NCBI RefSeq assembly: GCF_910592395.1
Contig: NC_088319.1
Coordinates: 868,001 to 932,000 of the forward strand
Origin: Lineus longissimus
Taxonomy: Eukaryota; Nemertea; Pilidiophora; Heteronemertea; Lineidae
Length of the DNA: 64,000 nucleotides
Direction: 5' to 3'
In this document: piece by piece, positions 1 through 11,029 of the stretch
How the letters are laid out: each line of letters opens with the position of its first letter
Numbering within the stretch: the stretch's first letter is position 1
Notes under the pieces: model-generated
What the model saw: the letters and a program-made list of their open reading frames with translations, nothing else
Database searches by the model: none
Told to the model about the DNA's origin: nothing
Translations under genes and position numbers: made by a program

Positions 1-5
1 AGATA

Positions 6-127
6 TTGGGTGATATGAATAAAGACTAGCAAATGCTTTTACTTCAATTTTGTACTGAAAGGCCTAGTGTAAATGTACATGGAGTTTTAGATAAAAGCAT
101 TTGCTAGTCTTTATTCATATCACCCAA
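6..127. repeat. Perfect 36-bp inverted repeat (foldback)
   Basis: Positions 6-41 and 92-127 are exact reverse complements of each other, 36 bases each, separated by a 50-base loop. Transcribed RNA could form a long hairpin. It may be a small foldback transposon or the end of a larger element cut by the window edge. No coding capacity is seen. Confidence 0.9.
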
Positions 128-706
128 AATAGTTGTGTGTGGTACATGGCCATGGACAATCATTCCGCGAGGGTCATCGATCAATCGTAGTCAGTGCAAA
201 CGCTTGATTAGCAAAGCTACAGTTTCTGCCTAGTAGGAAATTGACTTAAGACATTACATGGTGGCACTTCTTCGAGTCGTGCAGTGAATCCCGACGACAT
301 GAGGTGGATTGTCCGTCCCATGGATGGTCCGTCGGTCTTAGTAATGCCCTCATAAAATGCTTTAAAATGCCACTAGCAACTTCGGTTCGATAATCGAAGC
401 GAATCCACTCGAACTTTAGTCAATATCCGCCATTCGTGACGTCATTGGCGCCAAAAAGTATTTCTTTTGAGCTCAATTCTAACGTGTTTCTTTCTCTAAA
501 AGCCAGTCGTGGTGCCTATGATCAACTCTAAAACAAGAGCTCCACGGCAATGAGCAAGGGGGCAATCCAGGCGGTGACAATAGCCAAAGTTTGGAAATTC
601 ATTTCGAGATCTTGACGCCTGAAATAATATTTGGAACATTGTGATCAAAAATGCAACTCGTCTTCAACCTCCTTAATGATCAGATCGGCTTTCAAAATAC
701 GACGCA
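128..706. other. Non-coding flank upstream of the first GPCR
   Basis: No open frame with protein-like character and no clear repeat is seen here. It should contain the 5' UTR and promoter of the GPCR starting at 707, but I cannot point to a convincing core promoter motif. Confidence 0.4.
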
Positions 707-2581
707 ATGGAGAGTGATTTAAAAGCAAATAAATTCCTTCCGTCTTCTGATTATGAAACTTCTGTATCACAAAGACTACAGTTGCTTGCTACGCTGTATG
801 GAATAGGGTCGAAATATTTGTGGATTATCCCAGTTATGATTGGTGTTCCCGGAAATATTCTATCAATATTCGTGGCCAATAGGAAGCACAACAGGGGCCT
901 ATCAATGTGTATCTACATGAAGGCAATGGCCGTGGCGGATACGTCAGAGCTTTTGGAGATTGCCATAGGATTTCCGATAAAGAATATGGACCTAGAGGAG
1001 AAATATATCTTCGCCAGAGATGTGTTCATTGTGTGAGTATATGCATGATTTCATGGTAGATTAAGGTGCACGCGACGGTCGAAATTACAAATGTTTTGTA
1101 AGAGATGTTTGACAAAATGACAGCGCCACCTCTAGGAGTGTTGGTTCGACAACCAATTCAATCAATTCCTATTCTAAACCACCTCAAACTGCACCGAGTC
1201 GTAATTTAGGCCTCTTTTTGACTGTCTCCGTATTTCACATCAATCTACATGCAGGCGGTTATATATAATTGCCTAACTTTAACCGCTGCCGCCAAAACGG
1301 GGCACAGTGCATTATACGCTGTAAACATTGTTACAGTGCAAGCAAAGTGTTTAAGAATTCTCAGTTATTTCTTTCAGATGTCATTGGTATCTGACATTTG
1401 TGAGTGCGATGTCCTCGGGACTTTTCCTCATGGAGATGAGCATTGATCGTTTGATTACGGTGAGGTTCCCCATGTCTGCCCCAAGACTATGTACCACCTC
1501 AAGAGCTGTGAAGATAACTGTCATAACAACGGTTCTGGTCATTCTTTACAATATCCATGTTCCGTTCATTGTCAAGAACCCAATGATAGGTAATTCGTAC
1601 TTTAGTAGATGATGCGACCATGTGAACTTCTTTTGCAAAACCAAGTAATTGAGAAGGTACAATGTAGCAGTAATACTGATTAAGAAGTTTCAGTACAACA
1701 ACCTCTACCAGAGGGACAATACGGTCATTAGCTTTTGACAGACTGCCACTCCTGTCAGCCATTCTAGAAAATACGCGTCTTATAGACTCCCCGCAAAATT
1801 GTCGACACAGGTTGCTCTCAGTGTCAGCCAAAATGAAAAAAGCTACTTCAGCGCCCCCGTAGTTGAGTTTGGCATCATTAATTGACCGTTGATTTTTATA
1901 CCTACATGATCCGATGTGACATAAAATTTCAAAAACTTCTCTCAAAATAATCTGCTGTCTCAACATTCCCTAATTCAAGCATTCACTAGATGAAACTCGT
2001 GAAATGCGACAACAGCAGATTTGTATTTATTTTCAGCCGCCGAAAAACCGAATATCATCCCTGTGCCAGGCCATCTCGCAGTAGAACTAGTCGCGTCGTT
2101 ATCGCAAATGCTTTTTGGGACTCTCCTTCCTTTTGTTATCATTCTCGGATGCAACGTAATCATCATCAAGACGGTCAGGAAAGCTTCTGCGGAACGTACA
2201 AAACTGAGTAAATCCAAAGGTCAAGGTCAGCAGAAGAGGACCGAAGAAAGCCACCAAATGCTCATGCTCATTTTCGTCAGCTGCGCATATGTTGTGACGT
2301 CATTTCCGTTTCGATTGTACGTCACTCTGACGGACCTACCAGGGATTGGGGATATCTACAAAGCTCAAGACGCCTATTGGAATCTTCGTTACCTTGTCCA
2401 AATCAACTTTGTTTACAATGTTTGGTTGTATAATTACGCGATTAATTTCTATCTTTACTGCATAGGTGGAGGGAGAAAGTATAGACAGGACGCATTAGAA
2501 GTTTGTAAGGAGTTCCTCTTTTGTTTCAGAAAGCCTAAACAAATTGGTCTTCCTAAACAAATTGGTCTTAGAAGTAAATAA
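707..2581 (+). CDS. Orphan rhodopsin-like GPCR, three exons
   Basis: Coding exons are 707-1032, 1378-1592 and 2037-2581, giving 361 residues. The donors (gtgagt at 1033, gtaatt at 1593) and acceptors (ctttcag ending 1377, tttcag ending 2036) keep the frame. TM1 has the class A Gly-Asn pair at residues 49-50, TM2 has an Asp near 78, and TM3 starts with Cys110, which only appears after splicing. TM3 ends in Asp-Arg-Leu at 132-134 in place of DRY. TM7 reads NFYLY where NPxxY is expected. I see no Cys in the second extracellular loop to pair with Cys110. The cytoplasmic tail is short and contains a duplicated KQIGL motif. The family resembles invertebrate neuropeptide or orphan receptors with the same Phe for Pro change in TM7. 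The ligand is unknown. The seven-helix class A call is firm. Confidence 0.85.
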
Positions 2582-2732
2582 TCGCGTAAAGATGAGTAAC
2601 TTGTTTGAGGAACTTTTCAGGCACAAATTGATAGTCCCAGGCACCATCGGCTAATTATGATGAAGAAAATCATGATTTGCCACAGCGCTCCTCGAACGAG
2701 CATGCATTAAATCGCGGCTTCCACCTGGGATC

Positions 2733-3166
2733 ATGATCGCGTTTAACAGAATCACTCGTTTGCGGTGGTCATCACAGGTGCCAGCTTTACGAATCGGCAG
2801 CGACGGAAAAGATGCCACAACCATCTACCATCGCAGAACAGGCCACTGTGGCCTACGTTGGCGCCTAAAACGAATAGGAGTAAGCGATACAACAAAATGT
2901 CAATGCCAGACAGCTGGGCCGGGTTGTTCAAAACACGTTTTGTCACTAACGCTGGCGTTATGTTTTGAACTCCTTGGCCCAGACTACATCTTACATGACT
3001 GCCCCCTGCACCAGGAATTACGACAGAAATTAGTCTGGCCGCAGACACCAAGTCGTGGAAAACTGTGGGTAACACAGCATGACCTAAAAATGATAAGCCG
3101 CTTCATCTCCGCCACAGGACTGAAGTTATAGTTGTGGCAGGTTGAAAGCAGAATATGAAGAAGAAG
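2733..3166 (+). mobile_element. 5'-truncated non-LTR retrotransposon 3' end
   Basis: The frame from 2733 to 3131 encodes the region after the reverse transcriptase of a LINE-like ORF2. It has RTGHCGL, then a Cys-x-Cys pair (KCQCQ) and HDCPLH, followed by a short Trp-containing tail ending in FISATGLKL. I recognise this arrangement from invertebrate LINE termini. The sequence ends at about 3166 in a gaagaagaa tail, as expected for elements with simple-repeat 3' ends. The reverse transcriptase and endonuclease are missing. It abuts the left end of the oxidase array. The exact 5' limit of the fragment is uncertain. Confidence 0.7.
2914..2982. mobile_element. Tiny foldback (MITE-like) insertion inside the retroelement
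   Basis: The termini ctgggccgggttgttcaaaa and the complement of ttttgaactccttggcccag form an imperfect terminal inverted repeat around a core of about 25 bases. The insertion splits the Cys-rich motif of the LINE frame between CQCQT and PDYILHDCP yet leaves the frame open. The sequence ccagac occurs on both sides and may be a target duplication. Confidence 0.55.
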
Positions 3167-4309
3167 GCAGCGACCTGCGGTCGGTTTCGAGCCCCACGGA
3201 GGGTATCGGAAGTGCGTCACAGTTGAGTTCGTCAGGCGAGTGAAGAAGTCAATCCCCAAAGAATCCATCGTCTCTTCTCCGGAGAATGAAATTACGTCAT
3301 AAAGTGTATACAGTGCCTTATTCAACAGACACTGTTGAAGCAGATTGAAGAAAGCACGATTGTAAAAAGCATAAATTTATTTTAGAAAGTGCTACATGTA
3401 CATGTAAATATAAGATATCAAAATCAACAAATCAAAATCAACAAAACTGGTGAAATATACAGTATAAAATATGTTTGAGATTTTACTTTCCAACCAACCT
3501 TGTTTTTACATCAGCTCAATCTAAATAAATCACAGACCTTGGCAGATTTCATAGGGTGCATCTGTTTTAGTGCCATGCATTTGATTGGTGAATCTTAGAC
3601 CTTTGAGTGAGGCAGTGCATTTAGTAGCGCTTTATAACGAGCCACTAACGTATGCAATTCAGGGTGGCCCAGTTGAGGTAGGAATGCACATGAAAATAAA
3701 AAATACCTGAGACATATGAGAATGAGCGCAAAGGGATGTCCCGTTCGCAATTTGAGAAGTTTAAAAAATCTGAACGCCGAAAGCAACACTTCCTAGCATT
3801 TCAGCCGTACATCGACTTCGATAGAAGATGTCCCCTACTACACACTGAGAGATGGGGGCTTACTCTCGAGACCCGTCCAATAACAAACCTCAGGAATTCA
3901 AATCTGAACATACCCTTTACATAAAGATATGGCTATGTGCAAGCTCTCTGTCGATCAGGTTCCCTTACTATTCACTTATCAGAAACATACATACAGAGTT
4001 GCAGGTTATGATCTTCTCACAAAGATGTGCCACGCAAAAAGGAATGGGGCCCAAATTTTGCCCACAAGGCAAATTCTCTACACTCAACAGTTTTCCAGTC
4101 GTACGGGGAGTGATGTAATGCTTTGACAGCGTTTGCGGTTGCTGTGAATTAGAGTGAATTAGAATAAATCTTGTTCAGGAGCAGTTTGACAGCCATAGTT
4201 CGTGTACTTTTCATCTAAATGTGTCTACATGATATCGCGAGTTCCGTAATTAACTTCCTTTACCACACTCTCGCGTCTGGATCTTACGCGAGACCCCATT
4301 TCAGTTTAA

Positions 4310-4395
4310 CCCCTTATCATATCCCTAACATCCCTAACCCTTAATATTCCTTACCCTTACCCCCTAATACTAATCCTAACACGCTAATCTTAACC
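4310..4395. repeat. Degenerate CCCTAA/CCCTTA tract, unit 1
   Basis: The plus strand repeats variants of ccctaac, ccctta and cctaac over about 85 bases, resembling decayed telomeric TTAGGG repeats on the minus strand. It lies just downstream of the oxidase stop codon and recurs in every unit. Confidence 0.6.
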
Positions 4396-4462
4396 TTATA
4401 ATCGCTAAAAAACGCCTAGATCAAGTAACAATGAGATTTACGTAAAAGTAGCCTGACCAAGA

Positions 4463-6916
4463 TCAAAACTTCACATCAGTTGCTGCTTTCCCATCATCAC
4501 CAGTCAAACCGCCATTGTCGTGGTACTTAGCACTGTTTCTCGATCTAGGTGGCTCAGGCTCTCGCTTCCGACAGCAGCAACACCAGACTACGCCTACGAC
4601 AAAGAGAGCAGCCGCCAGGCCAATGAGTGTTCCAGCGACGGCCCAGAATGCATCACCTGTACAAAGAAAACAATCATAATTTAAAAGCAAACTTCCGAGG
4701 GGGAATTACACCATGTAAGTAATCAAGTATGGATTTATCTATACGTGCTGTAATGCATACTTAAAAGAGTCGTTCGATTTAATATTCTGTATTGCAGGGT
4801 TGACTTTACGTGCCACCTGAAAAGGAAATCACTTACGGTAGTTAAACTCTTCGCCTTTTGGTTTCTCCTTTTCTCCGCCTTGGCCACCAGGTTTTACTGT
4901 CGTTCTGGGTTCATCGGTAGGTTTCGATTCTTGAAGTGCATAGCTCCCATCGTAGTCGAAGTTCCTACACGTCGGAAAGCCTTTCGGAGGTTTCGGGATT
5001 CTGTCTTTGCCTTCTCTCACCATCATCGCCATACCGTCATTGTTGTGCATTTCGATGTGACAATGCAGGATCCATACGCCGGGGTTGTCAGCCTTGAAGC
5101 GGATGATCACATAGCTGCTGGTTGGAACGATGATGGTGTCCTTGAGAGGGGGTTTCTTCAGGTTCAAACCAGGGATGTTGTCCCCGACCCACGTACTGTC
5201 AGACCAGGTGGCGGCGTTACAGAACGACTTTGTCCTATCTTTGTTGCCGTGGCAATTGATATCCAAGTTGTCTCCAACGATCTTCCCAGTTGTGCTATTG
5301 TACTGCGCAAAACCTTGTTTGACCACGTAAAAGCTGTGTCCGTGCAAATGCACCGGATGGCCCCATCCATTTCCTTGACCCATGTTCAGGAAGACCATCT
5401 GCACCGTGTCGCCGTAGTTGATATCCAAGTGGTAGGCGCAGACACAGACCTTTTCTACGCCACATTTCTCTGGATCACACCCCCAATGCATCTCGTTCAT
5501 CTGTCCGAGTGGATTGACCTGAGGATGATGAAAGGCCCGGCCGTTCACAGATCCTGGAGTCCACCCTATTCCAGGAAAAGCAAAGTTGAGGAAAAACTGC
5601 TTGTAGCTCGAGCTACCGGCCTTTGGGGCATCGCCTTCCTTTCCACGGAGTTGATCAACGCTGATGCACTCGGTGTTGGACCCTTTTGGATAATATGTGA
5701 ATGGACAATTCAGAACTTTGCAAGGTTTTGCCGGAGTACAAGCCCGCCGTGATGTGGTTGGTTCATCATGCGAATCAACACCCTGGTAGTTCAGAACGGC
5801 TTCTGCAATGTGATTCACGCCAACTTCCAAGGTCTGTGCGCGGATCATGTAGTTCTTTACGGCTTGGTTTGCCTCTAACATGACGTCGTACCTCTCGCCA
5901 GGATTGATGATGAAGGATTCAACCGGGATGGGTTCAACATCGAAGCCATCTGTAGCTACAGCGATCAGTTCGTGTCCATCAACAGAGAATCTAAACGGGT
6001 ACAGTGCTCCTGCATTGATCACACGTAATCTGTAGTTGCTCCCTTTCTTGACCTTGAACTTGGTCAATGGCGCACCATTGTGGGTGGTGGGCGTATCATA
6101 CCATCTTCCAAGACCGTTGATGAGGCCAGATTGGAAACGTAACTTGCTGAACATTCCTCCATCATGGCTTGCTGTTGCATTGATCTCTGTTGTCCCATCA
6201 AACAGTCCATATGTCATCTTGAAGAAGTTCATCTCAGAGCTCCAATCGTGGTTGTAGTCCTGAAGCTGAATCACGTGTTCCTCTGGTTCAGGTTTGTTTG
6301 GGACCGGCTTGTTTTTAATTATAAAAGCACCATATATCCCCATTGTGCGCTGGTTACCCGCGTGGGCATGGTACCAATAGGTTCCGCCAGGCTGCGTGAT
6401 ATTGAAGTTGTGAGCGAACGTTTGACCAGGGTAGATCGGGCATTGCGTGACGAAGCTAACGCCATCGGCGTATGGTGTCCCCTGCTGCATGATGCCGTGA
6501 AAATGGATTGATGTCGCGGTTTCTGTCATATGATTCTTGACATGCACTGTTATGTTTTGACCTTTGTAAACGGTCAATGTTGGTCCAGGCAAGGTTCCAT
6601 TTACGAGATACAACATCCGTGACTCGGGGTAGCCGTCTGCAACAATGACGTCCGATGTGTTGACTGGCGTTGAACCGGTGTAGTTGTTCGTCGGCGAGTG
6701 GTAATAGATTTTTCCGTTCGAGGGAACGGTCATCTTCTTCATGTGAACAGCAGTCAAGGCCACCACGATGTGAAGCCAGTATTCGCATGACTTCATATCT
6801 GGTCGACAGGGTTCAGAGGGCGGGATAAACTCCATAGGTCTTTCTACAGCTTGTACTGCAACCGCCATTATTATAGCGGCTGCGCAGACAGCCAACAGGG
6901 CCTTTTCCGCCACCAT
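4463..6916 (-). CDS. Membrane-tethered laccase-type multicopper oxidase, copy 1
   Basis: Exons are 6916-4837 and 4656-4463 on the minus strand, joined at CTACC/GTAAGT and TACAG/GTGATG, for 757 residues. The start follows a hydrophobic signal peptide (residues 1-24) and sits one base after a ctttcag acceptor. Three cupredoxin domains are expected at about 80-205, 215-375 and 440-650. All copper motifs are present: HFHG (H138, H140), WYHAHAG (H183, H185), HPVHLHGH (H520, H523, H525) and HCHIEMHNNDGM (H618, C619, H620, H624, axial M629). It should therefore oxidise phenol- or metal-type substrates and reduce oxygen to water. Exon 2 encodes one transmembrane helix, four juxtamembrane Cys (WCCCC) and a short cytoplasmic tail, so the catalytic part is extracellular or luminal. 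Copy 1 has a longer Lys/Glu/Gly-rich stalk than copies 2-5 and the most amino-acid changes. The substrate is unknown. Confidence 0.93.
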
Positions 6917-7248
6917 CCTGAAAGTATAGAAGAACCAGACCCGTAAACATTTAATTGATTCATTTTGTAGTTTCCCTGAAGTTGGCGCAAGAGAGATTTC
7001 ACATGAGTCAATAAAATCTGTCCTGTGCAGTCAACCATGGAAGGATTATGATTCTGCTGGCGTCAACTTAACCGAGAGCGCTTGCTCTTCAATTGACCCA
7101 CTCTGTATAGAGACTATGACCGTCAATGACTAGATAAACGCTATAGAATCGTTTAATTCTCATGGCATTTCAAACTTTTACACCAATAGCCGTATTGTCA
7201 CCTGGCCATTTACGAAAATCTAGCTTCAAGCTTTCAACTTTTATTGTA

Positions 7249-7681
7249 TTCATGATTTTATGCGTGTCCTGGTTGGGCCACAGCTTTACAATTCTAAAGA
7301 TTTCCCAGAGAATGGTAACGGGTACTCCTGCACTGTGTTAACATGTCAATATATTATCTTGAACTGTGTCTGCCACATACACATAGCAACGAAGGAGTAC
7401 ATGGCTTGATATCATGTCTATGTAGGCCTATAATCCGTGTGGAGATCACAGTGTCAGCAAGGCACAGTCCTGCGCTAGCAGACGACCACAACAAATTTGA
7501 AAACTAAGGCAGATTCAACAGCGAATAATTCCTGTTCTGTCGACATGGGTTTGCTGTTAGATATTTCTAAATGATAACTTGAACACGTCTGTTAAGACGT
7601 TTATATTGGTGTAGCCGTCCTGAAATAAAGTGAACGCAACTTTGGTAGCCCTATGCCTAATTTAGGTTACACGTTCTACCA
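7249..7681. repeat. 433-bp segment present only in unit 1
   Basis: In units 2-5 the flanks ttattgta and taactgcc are joined directly, while unit 1 has about 433 extra bases between them. No open frame, terminal repeat or target duplication is evident. It is either an insertion in unit 1 or a deletion in the ancestor of units 2-5 with a short ta/ata microhomology. Confidence 0.75.
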
Positions 7682-9165
7682 TAACTGCCTTTGGTTTCTA
7701 CTGGATGAAGGAGTCTGGGCCTGAGAACCCCGGAAACTACATGTGTACAAAAATCTAATTTAGGTCACCTCAAATGTGACGTTATCAAGAGACCTCGAAA
7801 AGCGTGGATCAAATGCGACTTCGAATAGAACGCCATCGAGGTGTGTATACGATTTTAACCTGCTGTACATTTTGTATCAACTGGCTAAAAGTGGCTGTCA
7901 TTTCCCTGAAAACGTCTGCCACGGTGTCCGATCATAAAACAAAATTATAATCGATGTACGCGATATCGCTTGAGTATCACTAATTTGGTTGTCATATTCG
8001 CAGTTAATCTGGCAAATGGAAGGGGTGGCGGATGATCACATCAGATGCTGCTACCCCTGATGCTTGCCTTTTACAACTGCAGCAGTAATCACCACCACGA
8101 TGAGATGTGCATGAGAGAAATCGCGTACGAATAAAACGATTTTGTCTTTCATTGGAGACCGTGTCTGCTGGCTTAAAAGATTTTCAAAATCCCAACATCT
8201 ATTTTTAAAAGTCTAGAAACCAGCGAATGCGAGGTCTCTTTCTCGGAGAAAAAAAAACGATTCGTAAAATGTAGTTAGGCTTGTTTTGTAACCGTTTGTG
8301 CGAACGACAAAGTACGGAATACGAAGGTCTAACGTGTCAAAGTTGTCTTCGAGTCCTGCGCGAATTCATTAATGTGACACTCGTTGATAGCTTTCAAATC
8401 GGGTCAGCAACAGAAGGAATCAGGAATGGATTTTGCGAAAACGACCGTCGTCCGTAAAATACATTTAATACATACTTAATTCTCCGTCGCCCGATTTTTC
8501 GATTAGTATTGCGTCTTGTTGATAAAAATCCTCGTAAAATGATTACTGCCAAAGTTAATCCAAAAGTCACTCCTTGCTATCTCTCTCTCCATCGAAGTGT
8601 GACACGACGGCTACGGGTAACTTGTTTACAAATCGACACGGACTGAATCTTGACACCAACAAAAGGTTGTTCGAAAATTTTTATTGAAATATGGAACACG
8701 CGATATTCGATTATCGATTATTCAGCAGATGAATGCTCTTCAAGAAACCATTTCAAAAACAGAAAGCCAAAATAATTGTTCACAGGATAGGTTGTCTGGG
8801 AGTATTTGTATGGTCGGTTGTGTTTTTTAGTCCTCCAAGTAAACATTTGGCACACAGTGTATTGAACATCAAGTTACTCTTATTTCACCGACCTCAGACC
8901 GGCTCTGTATATTAATTCAAGCAGATGTTCGCACAGTACGGTCATTCAGCGCGATTTTGTTTGATTTATATAGACAATAGATTGGCCACGCCAACTAGCT
9001 CAATGTTAATGACATCATGCCCCATCTTGGCCTTTGTTTCGATTTGGTAGTAATTAATAAAACGGTATTTGGTTTGTCAAATCCATGCTACCGTGGGCCA
9101 TCATAAAATATATGAGGGGTGATTTAATGTAGTCATTTCATAACTGTCCAGTCGCTGGCGATAGT

Positions 9166-9426
9166 CTAATCTGCACGTGTCTTTCTCTCACTCTCCGGTT
9201 CCTCAACCCAGCTTCCGAACTCACAGGTCAAAAATATTTGCACTATCGTCAGGGTGACGATGAAGCTGAAACCTTGACCCTCAGTGCGGAAAATAACAGA
9301 CGCAAAAAGCGCGATCCAAATCTGATACATCACAGAAGCGCATTGGGCCGCTATTGCCAACTGCTGCAAGGTCCCGGTATCAACACATCTAGCTTTATAC
9401 ACCAAATAGCCACACACCAAGAAAAT
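9166..9426 (-). pseudogene. 3' fragment of multi-pass membrane protein gene, unit 1/2 junction
   Basis: The frame gives the last 86 residues of the membrane protein intact at 33731-34987, starting at IFLVCGYLVYK and ending KTRAD. It includes the last two transmembrane helices and lacks the signal peptide, ectodomain and earlier helices. Upstream of 9426 the frame stays open into unit 2 sequence to an ATG at 9615, making a 149-codon chimeric ORF. I treat it as a duplication by-product. Confidence 0.85.
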
Positions 9427-10876
9427 TGTAGTACTTTTTGGAGATCCGGTCGACGAGCACTGGAAAACAAACCAGTTCAGCATGCCCGACTTGGTTTCAT
9501 GCTTGCCGAACAAGTTAAGAATTCTGCTTCGTCTGGCGAGGTAGATAAAGTACAGCTTTAGCCATTCACCAAGAGCAGAGATGTCATATTGGAATTGAAA
9601 TATATATGAATGCATGATTTGCTTTCTGTGTCATAATTATTATCAAAACGAAACTCGTTTTGAACTGCTGTCAGTAATGCCCAATGTAAGAAAGGGATAC
9701 TGGTTACCGAAGAAGAAGGCAGCGACCTGCGATCGGTTTCGAGCCCCACGGAGGGTATCGGAAGTGCGTCACAGTTGAGTTTGTCAGGCGAGTGAAGAAG
9801 TTAATCCCCAAAGAATCCATCGTCTCTTCTCCGGAGAATGAAATTGCGTCATAAAGTGTATGCAGTGCCTTATTCTACAGACACTGTTGAAGCAGATTGA
9901 AGAAAGCACGATTGTAAAAAGCATAAATTTATTTTAGAAATTGCTACATGTATTGTAAATATAAGATATCAAACTCAACAAAACTGGTGAAATATACAGT
10001 ATAAAATATGTTTGAGGATGTGTTTATATCCATTCGTTTTACTTCCCAACCAACCTTGTTTTTACATCAGCTCAATCTAAGTAAATCACAGACCTTGGCA
10101 GATTTCATAGGGTGCATCTGTTTTAGTGCCATGCATTTGATTGGTGAATCTTAGACCTTTGAGTGAGGCAGTGCATTTAGTAGCGCTTTATAACGAGCCA
10201 CTAACATATGCAATTCAGAGTGGCCTCTAGAATTCCAACCAGTTGAGGTAGGAATGCACATGAAAATAAAAAAAACCTGTGACATGCGAGAAGCAGCGCC
10301 AGGGGATGTCCCGTTCGCACTTTGAGAAGTTTTAAAATCTGAACGTCAAAAGCAACACTAGCATTTCAGCCGTACATCGACTTTGATAGAACATGTCCCC
10401 TACTACACACTGAGAGGGGGGGGGGCTTACTCTCGAGACCCGTCCAATAACAACCCTCAGGAATTCAAATCTGAACATACCCTTTACATAAAGATATGGC
10501 TATGTGCAAGCTCTCTGTCGATCAGGTTCCCTTACTATTCACTCATCAGAAACATACATACAGAGTTGCAGGTTATGATCTTCTCACAAAGATGTGCCAC
10601 GCAAAAAGGAATGGGGCCCAAATTTTGCCCACAAGGCAAATTCTCTACACTCAACAGTTTTCCAGTCGTACGGGGAGTGATGTAATGCTTTAACAGCGTT
10701 TGCTGTTGCTGTGAATTAGAGTGAATTAGAATAAATCTTGTTCAGGAGCAGTTTGACAGCCATAGTTCGTGTACTTTTCATCTAAATGTGTCTACATGAT
10801 ATCGCGAGTTCCGTAATTAACTTCCTTTACCACACTCTCGCGTCTGGATCTTACGCGAGACCCCATTTCAGTTTAA

Positions 10877-10960
10877 CCCCTTATCATATCCCTAACATCC
10901 CTTACCCTTAATATCCCTTACCCTTACCCCTTAATACTAATCCTAACACGCTAATTCTAA
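10877..10960. repeat. Degenerate telomere-like tract, unit 2
   Basis: Same CCCTAA/CCCTTA-type tract as in unit 1, at the same place downstream of the oxidase stop, with several point differences. Confidence 0.6.
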
Positions 10961-11029
10961 TCTGATAATCGCTAAAAAACGCCTAGATCAAGTAACAATG
11001 AGATTTACGTAAAAGTAGCCTAACCAAGA

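Larger units (their letters stand above)
3157..9426. repeat. Tandem array unit 1 (left-most, most diverged)
   Basis: Homology with the other units starts at gaagaagaaggcag and ends at accaagaaaat, inside the truncated membrane-protein exon. Compared with units 2-5 it lacks their first 282 bases, where the LINE fragment sits instead. It also has 433 extra bases at about 7249-7681. Non-coding content: 3167-4462 is the oxidase 3' flank, including a candidate minus-strand AATAAA (tttatt at 3376) and a telomere-like tract. Positions 6917-9165 are the oxidase 5' flank, where I see no further gene. Confidence 0.9.

Noticed and set aside
4880-5752. Long plus-strand ORFs of 277-290 codons opposite every oxidase
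   Set aside because: They are antisense shadows of the conserved oxidase coding exon, lack domain features, and recur only because the oxidase recurs.
8733-8915. Short plus-strand ORFs repeated in each unit upstream of the oxidase (8733, 14767, 20920, 27093, 33255)
   Set aside because: Their length and frame vary between units through indels, and they look like non-coding flank carried by the duplication.
9719-9790. ggtttcgagcccc in each unit, resembling a tRNA B box
   Set aside because: No A box, cloverleaf or acceptor stem could be drawn, so I do not call a tRNA or SINE.
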